Shown here in pieces: positions 44,509-55,842 of a stretch of 64,000 nt of DNA (positions are counted from its first letter, which is position 1; each line of letters begins with the position of its first letter). The DNA is taken from the NCBI GenBank assembly GCA_963556145.1, contig OY744462.1:1178001-1242000 (forward strand), written 5' to 3'. A program made the translations under genes and the position numbers. This stretch comes from Hygrocybe punicea. Taxonomy: Eukaryota > Basidiomycota > Agaricomycetes > Agaricales > Hygrophoraceae. The notes under the pieces are model-generated. The model was not told the DNA's origin. It did no database searches and worked only from the letters and a program-made list of their open reading frames with translations.

Positions 44509-47500
44509 TTAATCGTCGTCGGGTGAGGAGTCTATAGAGGGCGGGTACGTCGGATCATCAAGATCGTTTGAATCGGTATCGTCGGCATCGGGGTATTGTA
44601 AGAAATCGTCCAACGGTATCAATATTTTTGAGCGGGCGTGGTAGGGTACGACTCGGAAAGCGGCAAATCGAGATTTAGAAACCGCACCGTCGAGTTCGGC
44701 GAGTATGTAGGATCCGCCTTCTGTTTTCCTGATGACAACCATGGGTCCAAAGTACCGCGGTTTTGCTTTACGATCGAGAGACATTTCGATACGTGAATTT
44801 CGGACGAGAACGAGGTTACCGGGTTCGAAGTCGTAAACTTTGATCGTGTTGGCGTATTTCTGCTCGAATTGCCGGGCAGATGCGAGCCGAGATTTGGTAA
44901 GCTTTTCTTTGACCCGATCGAGGTCGGCTTCTCGTTTACGAAGTTGTCGGGCGCGGATGACTATGAGGTCGGTCGTAGACATCGTATCTTGCGTCGGAAC
45001 CATGTACGTAGCTTCAGCAAAATCGAATGGAAAAAGCGGTTCTACTCCGTGTGCGATGTAGTAGGACGAGTATCCGAGGCTCTTGTGTGTCGTGACCCGT
45101 TCGGCCCAAAATACGGAGTGGGTTACGGTGTGCCATTTCTTTTCATCTCCATCACAACTTTTCATAATGGCCTCCCGGACATCTAGGTGGCGACGCTCAA
45201 CGGGTCCATTCGCTTGTGAGTTATAGGGCGAAATGCGGATGTGGCGGATACCGTAGCGGGAGGCGAGATAGTCGAGCGCTTCTACGAACGGCTTGCCGTT
45301 GTCGGTGACGATTTCTTCGAGAGCGCCCCAACGGCATAAGATGTCTTCGAACAAGAACGTGCCGATGGTGGAGCCGGTGGAGTGGTACCGAGGTACCACT
45401 CCGGGGGCTCACGCAGGACTCGAGGGAAAGGTCGACTGGATAGGAAGGATGCACTGACTACTACATCTGGAAGGCTACTGACTAGGTCAAACCGTGGGAA
45501 CCTGATCACGTGACTGACCAGGCACAACTACTACAAGTGCCCCTCCTCCTCATGGTGACGTCCTCGTCACCATACCGCTACTAAAAGAAAACAAAAAGCA
45601 AAACAAAACTGACCAAGAAAAAAACTCTCCAGTCACGACTCCCAGTCCCTCACGATGCCCCGGGCCTTACACGTGAGGCGGGACCATATCGTCCTCCAAG
45701 ATCGTTGGGGGTGGTAGATGACCAAACTGTAACTCTGCTCTGCTCCTCCATCCTCGAATGCCTCTGGGACTCACATCGCAGGGTAGGATAAAAACGTTCA
45801 AAACCATAAGTTCTTGTAGCCCAGGGTGTGAGTTCTTGTGATCCGAAAATAGACTGGGTGGTTCGTGCGAAAGTAAATAGGTACGGTGCTGTCAAGCAGT
45901 GATGGTTCGTAGATAGGTCGAATATCCAATAAATGTCGAGGGTGGGGAAAGGGGATAGGACGGGACAAGGTACGGTGTAAACGGGGGAAAGGGAAAGCAT
46001 ACGGGTGCATTGGGCCATGCGGTGGCATCGGGGATTCTCGATACGAGGGGACTAGCGCTGGGGTGCTAAGTGGTCGCGGCGGTGACTCGTTTGGGTCCCT
46101 ACGGGTCGGGGAAGTCGCCAGGGTCGAGAACGAGGTTGCGGGGAGCTGAACGAGGGCTCGAGGAGCCGGGTATGGTGCAAGAATCCGGCCAAGAGATGGT
46201 GACGTGGCGGAACGCGGTGGGGGTCTGGGAACGGTGGGCACGGTGGTATTGGATCGAGGTGGGGTGCTCCGGGATGGTGAACGGGTGGGCCGCGAGCTTC
46301 GTGAGTCGATCCGGGGCTGGGTATGTTGGCAGAACGGGGCCGTGCGATGGTGACGTGGCGCGTGGCCCGGGTGTCTGAAAACAACGGCGGGGGCTCGTTT
46401 GGCGCAATGGAGGTGAACGGGGTGTCCTGGCCGGTGGCACGAGGGCACGGGTGGTCGAATGGGTCCGTGTGGGGCTGGGGTACACGAAAGAACGGGGGGG
46501 CGCGACGGATCCGTGGTGTGACCAAAAACGGCGGTGGGGGCTCGTTCAGGGCGTTAGCGAGACGCAGGGTGCTCTGGGGGGTGGGCCGCGAGATTGGTGA
46601 GCTGGTCTGGGGCCGGTTGTGCTGGCAGAACGGGGCCGCGCGATGGTGACGTGGCGCGTGGCTCGGGTGTCCGAAAACGACGGTGGGGGTTCGTTTGGCA
46701 CAATGGAGGGAAACGGGGGGTCCTGGCCGGTGGGACGAGTGTGCGGGGAGTCGAATGGGTTCGTGTAGGGGTGGGGGTGACGAGAAACGGGGTCTAACAA
46801 TGGTGACGTGGCAGATCCATGGGGCGACCAAAAGGTGCGGGGCGGTTCGTTTGAGACGACGAGGCGCGACGGGGGGTTCTGGCAGATGAGCCAAGGGTGC
46901 GGGGAGTCGAACGCGTGCATTTTGGGTCCGGGGTGCATGAAAAAAACGGGGTCCGCGCGGCGGCGATGCGATTTTCGTTGGGTTGTCCAAAACTCGCAGT
47001 AGCGGGCCATGTGGGATCCTGATGGGGAACGCGGGGCTCCGGAACGTCGAACGAAGTTGCGGGGGGTCGTGTGGACATAGCTGGGTCTAGGGAAAGTGAA
47101 AATTTGGGGGGTGGTGAGGCCGGAAAAAGTTGTCTCGCAAGAAAAAATGTAAGAAGTGGGAAAACCATGAGAAAAAGAGAAGCGTGGGTCGAAGAACACT
47201 CTCATCACCACGTTGGAGTGGTACCGAGGTACCACTCCGGGGGCTCACGCAGGACTCGAGGGAAAGGTCGACTGGATAGGAAGGATGCACTGACTACTAC
47301 ATCTGGAAGGCTACTGACTAGGTCAAACCGTGGGAACCTGATCACGTGACTGACCAGGCACAACTACTACACCGGTCTCGCGGCGTAACATGCGGAACTC
47401 AGGGTAGGCGGACAGGGAGCAACGGGCTTGGACGATGTATCGATAGCCGCCGGATCGTGGCATAAACATTGTGTCGACATACGCTTTACGAAATAGCGAG

Positions 47501-50120
47501 GCCGGTGTAGCGACGGTGGGCGGAATGTGATGATAACGCATTTGCCGTACTTGGCACTGATGGCAAGACTGGACGTACCACTTAACGTCGTGGTCGAGGT
47601 GCGGCCACCAGAAACGATCGAGTAGCCGAGCGCGGACGGAGAATATACCCTTGTGGCCGAGAGAGTCGTGAGCGTCTTTGAGTAACTGAAGCCGGCGGTC
47701 GGGCGGTATGACGAGTTTGTGTTTTCCGTGACGGTCTTTGCGCCAAAGCTTGTTATCGGTGACGAAGAATTCAAGGGCGTATCGTAGGAACAGACGGTAT
47801 TCTTCGTCCGTGAAGTTCGCGGGTCGGGTTAGATCTTGTAACCAAGTCTCGACGAGGGCAAGACGAGCGTCGGCCGCGCGGGCTTTATCGGATCGTGGTA
47901 TGTCAGATACGGCTTCCTGATTTGTGTAGACGAGGACGGCGGGTAATTCTTGGAGTCGGTCGGCTGTGGCACGGCAGCGGCCGCATACGGCAATCGGCTT
48001 AGACGGTATGGGGACGGGTCGGTAGTTGACGACTTCCATAAAGAAACCGTAGGAGTGGTCGAGCCAATCGTCGGAATCGTTGATCTCCTCGGGGTCTTCT
48101 GCAGCGCGGGGACGTCGGGAGAGTCCGTCGGGTGCACCGTGTGCGGAAGCGGGTACGTGAACGAGTCTAAAGTCAAATAAGAGCACACCGGCTATCCATC
48201 GGTTGATCGTTGCATTGGGCTGAATGTCGGGGTTGTTGAGCATCCCTTTTATGTACTTCGCGTCGACTTCAACGGTGAGGTTGCGGACGCCGATAATGAA
48301 AATCCGATAGGCGCGGAGGGCCCTGAAGAGGCCGTAGAGTTCGAGCTTGGACTGGGAGTATCGGGCTTCGTGTTCGTTCCACGATATTGAACCAAAGCGA
48401 TTCGGATAGCGCTTTCCGTCGGCGCGGATTTGCATAAGAACGAAGCCGACTCCAAGAACGGATGAATCGACGGCGAGAATCACTTCCCATTCACGCGTGT
48501 AGTCGATAGCGCGCAGCGCTGGCAACGTAATGACGGCGTTTTTGAGGTAGTCGACGGCGGTCTCTTCTTCTTCACCAAATTCGAAGGGTATACCTTTGCG
48601 GGTAAGGCAGACGAGGGGTCGGGAGTGAAGCGAGAAGTCCTTGATAAAAATACGCAAGACGCCGCAGATACCGAGAAAGGCGCGAACTTCGGTGAGGTTG
48701 GTCGGCAGTGGCCAATCGCGAATCTTCTGTACTTTGGAGTCGTCGGCTACTCTTCCTTCGTATGTGCATCGGTGGCCAACAACGATGACTGAGGGTCGAC
48801 ACAACTCGAGTTTTTTGCCGTTGAAGGTACCGCCAACATAGCGGAAACGCTGGATGACGCGGTTGACACCTTGGAAGTGTTCCCAAATGAAACGTCGGAT
48901 TGCCGGGTTCTCGGGTATAGTCTTGTAGGTACTGTCGGGTTGCTCGTAGCGGGTTGGAGGCCCTTTGACGGGAATATCGTCCATATACGGAATGGCAAGA
49001 TGAGGGATTTCGTCACGGAGGATGTACGTAGAGTCACCGTGTAGGATCTGCGGGGAATTTGTGTATCCCATAGCAATCCGCGTAAGTCGAAGCGTTCCGA
49101 GTGGAGACTGAAAGGTCATATAGTCACGAGACGAGGGGTGGACGAGGCGTTGGTCGAAAGAGACGAAGAGGTCGAAGGAAGCGTAGCAAGAGTGGCCGCC
49201 AAAGGCCTCGGCCAAGTGCTCGGTCATGGGCGGTACGGCGGGATCGCGGATAGTGACGGCGTTAAGCGGCTGTAGATCGTGGACAATTCGAAGAGACTTC
49301 CCATCCTTTTTCAAAACGCAGAACCAGCGGGAGCGGTATGACGAATTCGAGGGTTCATAGGTACCGGCGTTAATTTTGTCTTTGATGATGCCGATGACTT
49401 CGTTAAGGATGCCGGGTGGGATTGGGATATTGTGATGGACCCACGGGTCGTGCGGTACGGTGGGAATGTGGATCGGCGGGAAGTAGTCCGTATTGAACTG
49501 GCCTTTCTCGGATTCGTTCCAGGCGAAGGCGGCTTCTTGCGTTTTGATGATATGGTGGCCGAGTTTTTCTTCCTCAGGCCAAAGGAATCCATCCGGGTTC
49601 ATCGGCATTGCGTCGTGTCGTTCCTGGGTATAGCGGGTGCCGGGTGTAAAGTCGGGCGGGTGAGTCGGGAGCGTGGGTAAATCGGCTAGCGGGTCGCCGG
49701 TGATCTCGCGTATGATACGGTATTCGTCGGGGAGAGTGGTAGAAATTGGGCGGATACGATCGGCTACCTTCTTATACTTTTTCTTGGTAACGACTCCTTT
49801 TAGGTCCCTGGTAGGGGGGGTGGTATACGAGATATAGGTAGCGTGTTCAGTAGAGGCCTTGTTACAAATATTCGAAGAAGAAATATGTGACGCAGGAGCG
49901 GAGACGGAACAAGACGAAGGAAGGGTATCGGTAGTACGTAGCTGATTTTGTACATCGGTCAACAATGAAATGTACTGGGCGGCAGTCTGAGGCCGAGACG
50001 AAGAGAAATCTAAATCGATAGAAAAACATAAGTCCTCTTCTAGGGGAAACAGCAAAAGGGAAGCATAGTTCGTGGTATAGGTGTGGTCACTTTCGAGTGG
50101 CGGCTTCTCATCTCCCGGTG
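44509..50120 (-). CDS. pol: Pol of element B: reverse transcriptase, RNase H, integrase (split by C')
   Basis: Makes and inserts the DNA copy of the element. In order: RT with [30 protein letters not shown] and the catalytic PYMDDI (48976-48987); RNase H with [34 protein letters not shown] and [15 protein letters not shown]; integrase zinc region HDSLGHKGI...CHQC (about 47660-47550); catalytic core [15 protein letters not shown] and [16 protein letters not shown]; and a C-terminal [15 protein letters not shown] and [20 protein letters not shown]. No chromodomain. The frame runs from just after a TGA near 50180 to 47372, is interrupted by element C' and resumes at 45377. Pol is in the -1 frame relative to gag with about 20 nt of overlap. 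Tyr-Met-Asp-Asp replaces the Tyr-Leu-Asp-Asp seen in many gypsy elements. Confidence 0.92.
45378..47371 (-). mobile_element. Element C': second TRIM-like copy, inserted in integrase of element B
   Basis: LTRs of 158 bp at 45378-45535 and 47214-47371, target duplication CCGG at 45374-45377 and 47372-47375, primer-site complement CTCTCATCACCA at 47199-47210. The interior is related to element C, with the same Pro/His-rich frames (now on minus) and tandem units around CACGTCACCATCGCGCGGCC. It is one of the youngest insertions because it breaks an otherwise open pol. Confidence 0.9.
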
Positions 50121-50156
50121 CGTCCTTTCCGAGAGGTATCTCTGGGTCCTTGACTT

Positions 50157-52487
50157 CTAAAAATCCGGCTTTCCGGTGTCAGACCGCTCTCGTCGGTTCT
50201 TTTGGTTGTGCTCGATGGTGGGCAAGGTGACGACGGCACCGGTGTTTGGGTCCGTGATCGTGACTTGTTGTTCTCCGTTTTTATAATCCTTCGTAAGGGC
50301 CTCGGAAAGCGTGAAGAACGGGCGGCCGATGAGGATCTCGTAGGGGGCGTCGTCGACGACTTGGACTTGGAGGAAAAGATCGACGTCGCCGAAGGTGAAT
50401 TTTAGGTTGGCGATCCGGCCAAGGGTGTCGTTGTCGCTTTTATTTGCCGACTGCATCCGCATCTTCATATTTTGGAGGCCGTAACCGAGTTTCTCCCAAA
50501 TATCGCGCCGCATGCCGATGATCATGGAACCGTTGTCGAGGACGCACTCGAATACGAATTTGCCGTTGATGAGCGGGTAGACCGCACGGAGAGGGACTGA
50601 GTCGCGGCCGACGACGAGCGGGACGTTTTCCTGACAGTGTTGACAGGCACGAGTGGGGATTTTGGGTGCGTGAAAGTGGAAGACCTCGACGTTGTTACTT
50701 TCGGCGGTGACCTTTTTCGACGTAGTGAGGTCCTTCATGTGACGGCGGGCGTCGGACGACATGGCTAAAAGTTCTCGCTGCGAAATGCAGACTTGAGAAT
50801 CGAGCGCGCGGTCGATGACGGATTTGGCGATACCGGGATCTTCGATGGGGGCTTGGTAGCGGTATTGGGGGTGCGATGTGGGAAGGTTCTGGGGAGTGCG
50901 CGGTACAAGGGCGGTCGGCTCGGTCGGCCGCGTGTTCGAAGGAGGGACTATGGTGATCGGCTGCTCGTTGATAGGTCTGGCCGTTTTCTCGGCGGGTTTC
51001 GCGGCGGGGACAGACGTGGAAGTGGTGGGCAGATTGGGAAATGTTTCTCTAGACTTGCCTTTCGTCTTTGATGGGATTTCTACACCGTCGAATCTAACCC
51101 GTTTACGAAGCCGCTGCACTTCGGCTTCCAGAACCTTAATCTGTTCGTTGTCGTTGTCGATGTCGGACGTCGTGGACTGAAAGATGTCGGCGTACTCGGT
51201 GGTGACCTCTGGTTCGTAGGTGGGTACTTCGACGGCGGAGACGAAGTTAGCTTTTACATGAGGCGGCGGGTCGCGTTGGAACGGTTCTGTGGGGTTGCGG
51301 GCAGGGGGAGCGCGGTTGCCGGGGTTCTGTGCGTGCCACGCGTCGAAGCGTTCCCTCATATTTTTGCCGACGATAGCCTTTGGAAGATACATTCCGTTAG
51401 GTAACACGATGCGGCCGTGCTCGTTCTTGCGGCATATCCCGTCTCGAGTGTACTGCTCGCAAATAGGACAATCGCATATACAATGGAACGGGTCGTCGCA
51501 AAAGAGGCAGTTGAAATTGGTGAAACCCTGTCCCGCGGTGGTCGGCTCAGCCCTATTTGCACACGGCTTTGGGGGGTTGTTGCGTTCGGTGAGGGCTTGC
51601 GTGAGGACGGCGAGTTGTTGCGAAACGAGACGAAATAGGTCGGATACGTTAGGTTCGACCGGTTCCGCTTTAGGAATGACCGGGTCATAGCGAGCGGGTG
51701 GCGGGTAGCGGGTGGCGGGTTCCATTGGAGTCGAGTACCGGATGGCGGCAGGCGACGTTGACGATAGACGAGAGACGGTGGACGGTTCGGCCGCGGTTCT
51801 GGCCAGCAAGAAGTGGGCGCAATTGTGGAAATCCTGGAAGTCGTAAGGGTCGCTATGGAAATGGTTCGGCTTTTGGTACTGCAGACGGGTTTTGATGTCC
51901 TTTTTAAGCTCGACATGGAAGCCGTTCTCGTACGCGATGTTGCGTTCTCGGGGAGAGATTCGACCCTTGTCTAAGAGGAATCCCGAGATCCGGATGAACT
52001 CGCGGTAATATTCGCCAAGTTCAGCGCGGGTACAGATACCGTAAGCGGTTTGGGTGTGCATAAGACGGTCGAGATCCGCCATAGTGTACCGGTGATCGTC
52101 TTCCGTACCCGGGTATAGCACGAGTACGCTCTTTTTGAATGCGGCATAATCGACGCCGGTCGCACTAGGTAAACTTGCCCAAAGCTCATAGTCGCTAAGC
52201 GACGCGTAGCGCAGACTATGCTTGATGCATCCTGCGTCGTCGAGAGCGGCATCGGCAGCAAGTATCTCGACTTCTTCGAAGAAGCGGTTTAAATTGAGCG
52301 GGTTCCCGTCGAAGGTCGGGGCCGTGGAGTGACCGCGAGCGGGCATTTGTCGTGGAGTAACATGGGGAGCGGTGACGTGGGGAGCGGTCGAAGATCCAGA
52401 GGTCGAAGTCATTGTAGGTGGAAGGAGCTGAGATGTCGATGAAGCGGTTGTCGGGTGTACGATGAGCGGGTCGGGTAACGTGGGCAA
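50157..52487 (-). CDS. gag: Gag and protease of element B, 776 residues
   Basis: Forms the virus-like particle and carries the protease. The N-terminal 60 residues are Thr/Ser/Pro-rich. The capsid-like region has PTFDGNPLNLNRFFEEVEIL, LSDYELWASLPSATG, YTMADLDRLM and YREFIRISGFLLDKG. The zinc knuckle is CLFCDDPFHCICDC, a CX2CX4HX4C pattern near residue 335. The C-terminal part holds a retropepsin-like domain: CVLDNGSMIIGM, with Asp-Asn-Gly in place of Asp-Ser/Thr-Gly, and YEILIGRPFF. The frame ends GKPDF at 50157; pol follows in another frame. About 430 bp of leader separate the start from the 5' LTR. Confidence 0.92.
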   Translation of the reverse strand: MPTLPDPLIVHPTTASSTSQLLPPTMTSTSGSSTAPHVTAPHVTPRQMPARGHSTAPTFDGNPLNLNRFFEEVEILAADAALDDAGCIKHSLRYASLSDYELWASLPSATGVDYAAFKKSVLVLYPGTEDDHRYTMADLDRLMHTQTAYGICTRAELGEYYREFIRISGFLLDKGRISPRERNIAYENGFHVELKKDIKTRLQYQKPNHFHSDPYDFQDFHNCAHFLLARTAAEPSTVSRLSSTSPAAIRYSTPMEPATRYPPPARYDPVIPKAEPVEPNVSDLFRLVSQQLAVLTQALTERNNPPKPCANRAEPTTAGQGFTNFNCLFCDDPFHCICDCPICEQYTRDGICRKNEHGRIVLPNGMYLPKAIVGKNMRERFDAWHAQNPGNRAPPARNPTEPFQRDPPPHVKANFVSAVEVPTYEPEVTTEYADIFQSTTSDIDNDNEQIKVLEAEVQRLRKRVRFDGVEIPSKTKGKSRETFPNLPTTSTSVPAAKPAEKTARPINEQPITIVPPSNTRPTEPTALVPRTPQNLPTSHPQYRYQAPIEDPGIAKSVIDRALDSQVCISQRELLAMSSDARRHMKDLTTSKKVTAESNNVEVFHFHAPKIPTRACQHCQENVPLVVGRDSVPLRAVYPLINGKFVFECVLDNGSMIIGMRRDIWEKLGYGLQNMKMRMQSANKSDNDTLGRIANLKFTFGDVDLFLQVQVVDDAPYEILIGRPFFTLSEALTKDYKNGEQQVTITDPNTGAVVTLPTIEHNQKNRRERSDTGKPDF

Positions 52488-52894
52488 TGACGGCGTGGAC
52501 GAAGACGAAGATGGGGACGATGACGATGACGGAGTTTTCGATGTCGAGAGCGAAGACGTGGACGGGGGTTCTAGCGAGGTCGAAGTCGGGGACGTAGGCG
52601 ATGCGGGTGTCGAACTGAGATCGGATGAGTCGGGTGTAATGGTAATTATCGGTATATCGACCGATTCGAGACTGTCGGATGAAAGATATAGGGGGGTGTT
52701 TGACCCTGAGACGAGCGGGAGATTGTTATGTCGAGCGAGGTGGTCGGGTACTAGCTGGAAGAAGTCGTCGTCGATTGTCGGGTCGAGGGCGGCTAAAGAT
52801 AGTTCTTGTTGAAGAGTTCTTCGAGGAAGTTCTCGAAGACGACGGTCAGAGGGAGGGATACGGGAAGAGGAAGCTATGGTGGTGCTAGACTATT

Positions 52895-52911
52895 CCTCGC
52901 GGTGGGCTCCA
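52895..52911 (-). promoter_or_regulatory. Primer binding site of element B
   Basis: Minus strand TGGAGCCCACCGCGAGG, 2 nt inside the 5' LTR; one base different from element A. Confidence 0.65.
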
Positions 52912-52913
52912 GA

Positions 52914-53737
52914 TGTAAAGGCGAGGTCGGGGTGGCTGCGGAATAATAATCCTAAGCCTGTGGGGTCAGTGTAGAAGTGACTAGGAATAGTCTAACAAGC
53001 TTCAGTAAGATAATAGGATATAAAGAGTAAGAAGCCGCCGAGTAAACTACTGAAATCTATCAAGACCGATCGAAGCCGACGAAGCTGACGATGTCGGATA
53101 CAGCGGGTCGGGTGTCGGGTGACGAGAAATGTAGAGATAAAGGCGGTAGAACGACGGGGAGGGCGTCGAGGAATCCGACGAGCAATGTGTGCGATGGAAT
53201 TTACTGAGAGACTTAATTCTCAGAGAGAGGAAATGGGGGAACTGGTTTCTTATTTTGAGATGGCGCTTGGGCACCGTTTTTATACTACAAATTTGTGTAC
53301 CTAGATTCGGACGAGAGTCCTCGGCCGATGAGAGGAGACAAAGGAGAATAAAAATGGGGAAGTAGGAAGAGCGTTGCGAGGCGACGATGACAGGGAAAAT
53401 GGGTGGAAGATATAAAAAACCGTAAAAGATGCAATATACTTTACTATATCCCCATAAGGGAGACGCTAGGCGTGAATAAGGCAAGTCCGATGTCGGGATC
53501 CCAGTCCGATGAGATCTATCTTCGATATTTGAAGTTCCGTGAATTTATGAGATAGACCGACCAGGTACGTGAGCGGCCGTGCTAGTCGGTATGCATCGGG
53601 TTGCATCGGGTTACGTCGGGTTCGAGCGTAGATTGCTAGAGACGTCGGGTTCGAGCGTAGATTGCTAGAGACGTCGGGTTCGAGCGGATTCGCTAGATAT
53701 CGATGTTACGGCCTCAGAGGGTCGAGGACCCTCTACA
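52914..53737 (-). repeat. 5' LTR of element B
   Basis: 824 bp, matches 41939-42733 with few substitutions and one extra tandem unit (CGAGCGTAGATTGCTAGAGA type). Confidence 0.9.
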
Positions 53738-54003
53738 CCGTTACCCACCATGACAATTCCGCTTTATCACACCTTCCTTTTTCGTTTCCTTTTACCTTTT
53801 GTCTTCTTTTGGACATCATTGTTTCTTCTTGTCCTTGTTCTCTTTTCTTCCTTTCTTCTAGAACAATCCAGACCGACCATGGACACATCCCCACGTTACC
53901 TTGCTGTACCCGAATAGTTCCCTTGCCGATGGACATCATTGCTGTTGTCTTTTCCCTCGCCCTGACATATTGTTGACTTCATCCCATGACAAACCGATTC
54001 ACA

Positions 54004-54114
54004 ATGGCTGTACTCCCAACACAGCTAATTACCATAATCATCATTGGCAGCATCGCCATCACCTTCCTTATTGGTTTCTACCTTGTTATGATCTATCTTT
54101 GGCATCAGCACTGA
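54004..54114 (+). CDS. Tiny single-pass membrane ORF in module X, copy 1
   Basis: 36 residues: MAVLPTQLIT, then an uninterrupted Ile/Leu/Phe-rich segment of about 24 residues, ending MIYLWHQH. Copy 2 is at 55672-55842. It lies in the unit split by element B. No family recognised. The conserved start and hydrophobic length suggest a real membrane peptide, but expression is unproven. Confidence 0.4.
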   Translation: MAVLPTQLITIIIIGSIAITFLIGFYLVMIYLWHQH

Positions 54115-54965
54115 AACCCTTCCACCATTGATACTTCTGACTTCCACCTCAACAATATCTCACCACGTAATTGACAATTGCCATTCTTGGATATATGGTT
54201 TCCACTTTCGTATTCCGTGCCTACCATTATCCTCCCTGACGATCCGACGACATTTCTCACCTGCACGCATGCCCTGAACAATCCTTGATCACAGGACATT
54301 TCACTGTTCTCTCTAATCCAACCATCGCCGAAGCACATTCTTTCAGACTTCGACCACAGACCATACGACTTCCCAAACAGTGAACCAACCCCTATCGCAT
54401 ATTGTTCACACAACATCGCTTCAGTGCAGCACCCGACATCTTATTCTCACAGCTTGTCACTCATGCCATGACTCGAAACCTGGACCCACGTTCATTTATT
54501 GTTACGGATCGCTTCTGCAGCGGGCTCCGGCAACAATCAACTTAAATAGGGATTGGATTCCAGAGGAGAGGAGAGCAGCTTTCATTGTTGCTTACAGCTA
54601 AGACAACACTGCTAAGAGGGGGGGTCAAGGTCTATGTCATTGCGAGCCGTGGGGGTTACCCAAAACAAGATGAGTCTGCCCCAAGAACCAGACTAAACGT
54701 AAGGAAAGGAAAGAAGAAAAAGTCCGAACCAACAACAAGAACAGTATATATAGTGACTGGTCTTGAGGGGAGGTAAATAGAAATACAACCATGAAGCCAT
54801 AACCTGTCCAACTCTACCATGTGTTCACCATGAGGCGTACATGAGGCGTCCTCATGTCGATGTTCTCACGATCCAACTGGAGGCCTGGGTGTTGTTGAGG
54901 AATAGAGGGGTCCGGATGACTCGGATGATTTGTCATCGGATCATGTGATGTGCAGAATTGCCTAT

Positions 54966-55328
54966 TCAGGGTCTACACTTGCTGTAACAGGCAAGTGCGC
55001 AGTCTGGCAAGTGCATTGCACGGTTGGGTCGAAGATGGGTATCGTCTAGTGTAGGATTGGTGATGAGAGTGTCTTGAGGTAGCGGGGACATAGCGACAAG
55101 GTCGGTATAAAGGAAAACAAAGGAATGTATGGAGGGAAAACCAACTAGGATGGTGGGATAGTCAAGGTCAGACATGTGAACAGCATAAGCTGTACCGGAT
55201 GATGATGTCTGTGTCGATGACGTATCGAGGAGCAATGTCTTGTCCTGTCTGTGGAACAATGCGGTCCACCTGATGTCGGTATTCGTCCAAGAAAGGGTAT
55301 TGTTGTAAACGAGTGTGGGAGATATCAA
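54966..55328 (-). CDS. ORF in arm Y, unknown
   Basis: 120 codons with LVYNNTLSWTNTDIRWTALF, a Thr/Ser-rich stretch and AYAVHMSDLDYPTILVGF. The inverted arm encodes a near-identical first half (56190-56354, ending in a stop after SDLD) and then diverges. The similarity simply follows from the inverted repeat, so coding status is uncertain. Confidence 0.3.
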   Translation of the reverse strand: MISPTLVYNNTLSWTNTDIRWTALFHRQDKTLLLDTSSTQTSSSGTAYAVHMSDLDYPTILVGFPSIHSFVFLYTDLVAMSPLPQDTLITNPTLDDTHLRPNRAMHLPDCALACYSKCRP

Positions 55329-55671
55329 GGTTATAGATGGAAAAGGTTAAATGAATGTGGGTCCAGGTTTCGAGTCATGGCACGAGTGACAAGCTGTGGG
55401 AATAAGATGTCGGGTACTGCAATGAAGCAATGTCGTGTGAACAATATGCGATAGGGGTTGGTTCACTGTTTGGGAAGTCGTATGGTCTGTGGTCGAAGTC
55501 CAAAAGAGTATGCTCCGGCGATGGTCGGATTAGAGAGAACAGTGAAATGTCTCGTGATCGGGGATTGTTCAGAGTTCACATGCAGGTGAGGAATGTCGTC
55601 GGATCATCAGGGAGGATAATGGTGGGCACAGGGTATGAATATGGAAACCAAATATCCGGGAATGGCAATTG

Positions 55672-55842
55672 TCAATTACGTGTCGATATATTGTTGAGGT
55701 GGAAGTCAGAAGTATCAATGGCAGAAGGGTTTCGGTGCCGATGCCAAAGATAGATCATAACAAGGTAGAAACCGATCAGGAAGGTGATGGCAATGCTGCC
55801 AATAACAATTATGGTAATGAGCTGTGTCGGGAGTACAGCCAT
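55672..55842 (-). CDS. Tiny single-pass membrane ORF in module X, copy 2
   Basis: 56 residues. The first 35 match copy 1 except for one Ile to Val change; residue 35 is Arg instead of Gln, and a polar tail NPSAIDTSDFHLNNIS follows. Of eight differing codons in the shared part, six are synonymous. Confidence 0.45.
   Translation of the reverse strand: MAVLPTQLITIIVIGSIAITFLIGFYLVMIYLWHRHRNPSAIDTSDFHLNNISTRN

Larger units (their letters stand above)
41939..53737 (-). mobile_element. Element B: Ty3/gypsy LTR retrotransposon with an extra antisense gene
   Basis: LTRs 41939-42733 and 52914-53737 (TGTA...TACA) are near-identical; the right one has an extra tandem 30-bp block near 53635-53690. The target duplication is CCGT (41935-41938 and 53738-53741). 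Read on the minus strand: 5' LTR, primer site, gag, pol, purine tract AGAAGACCCAAGGAGA, 3' LTR. ORF3 lies on the plus strand between the end of pol and the 3' LTR. Element C' interrupts integrase, and removing it with one CCGG copy restores the frame. Gag and pol are otherwise open throughout, so the element was recently active. Confidence 0.95.
41897..54498 (+). repeat. Module X, left copy, split by element B
   Basis: Sequence 41892-41938 plus 53738-54498 (about 0.8 kb once element B is removed) matches the reverse complement of 55347-56168. Both sides of the insertion align: TTTCCAACTCCGC before it and CCACCATGACAATTC after it. It carries the small membrane frame at 54004-54114. Confidence 0.75.

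Noticed and set aside
46052..46990. 312-codon frame in element C' as a gene
   Set aside because: Same reasoning as for element C; other frames of the same segment are equally open.
47738..49680. Plus-strand frames across pol of element B
   Set aside because: Shadows of the conserved RT and RNase H frame; unlike ORF3 they overlap coding sequence on the other strand.
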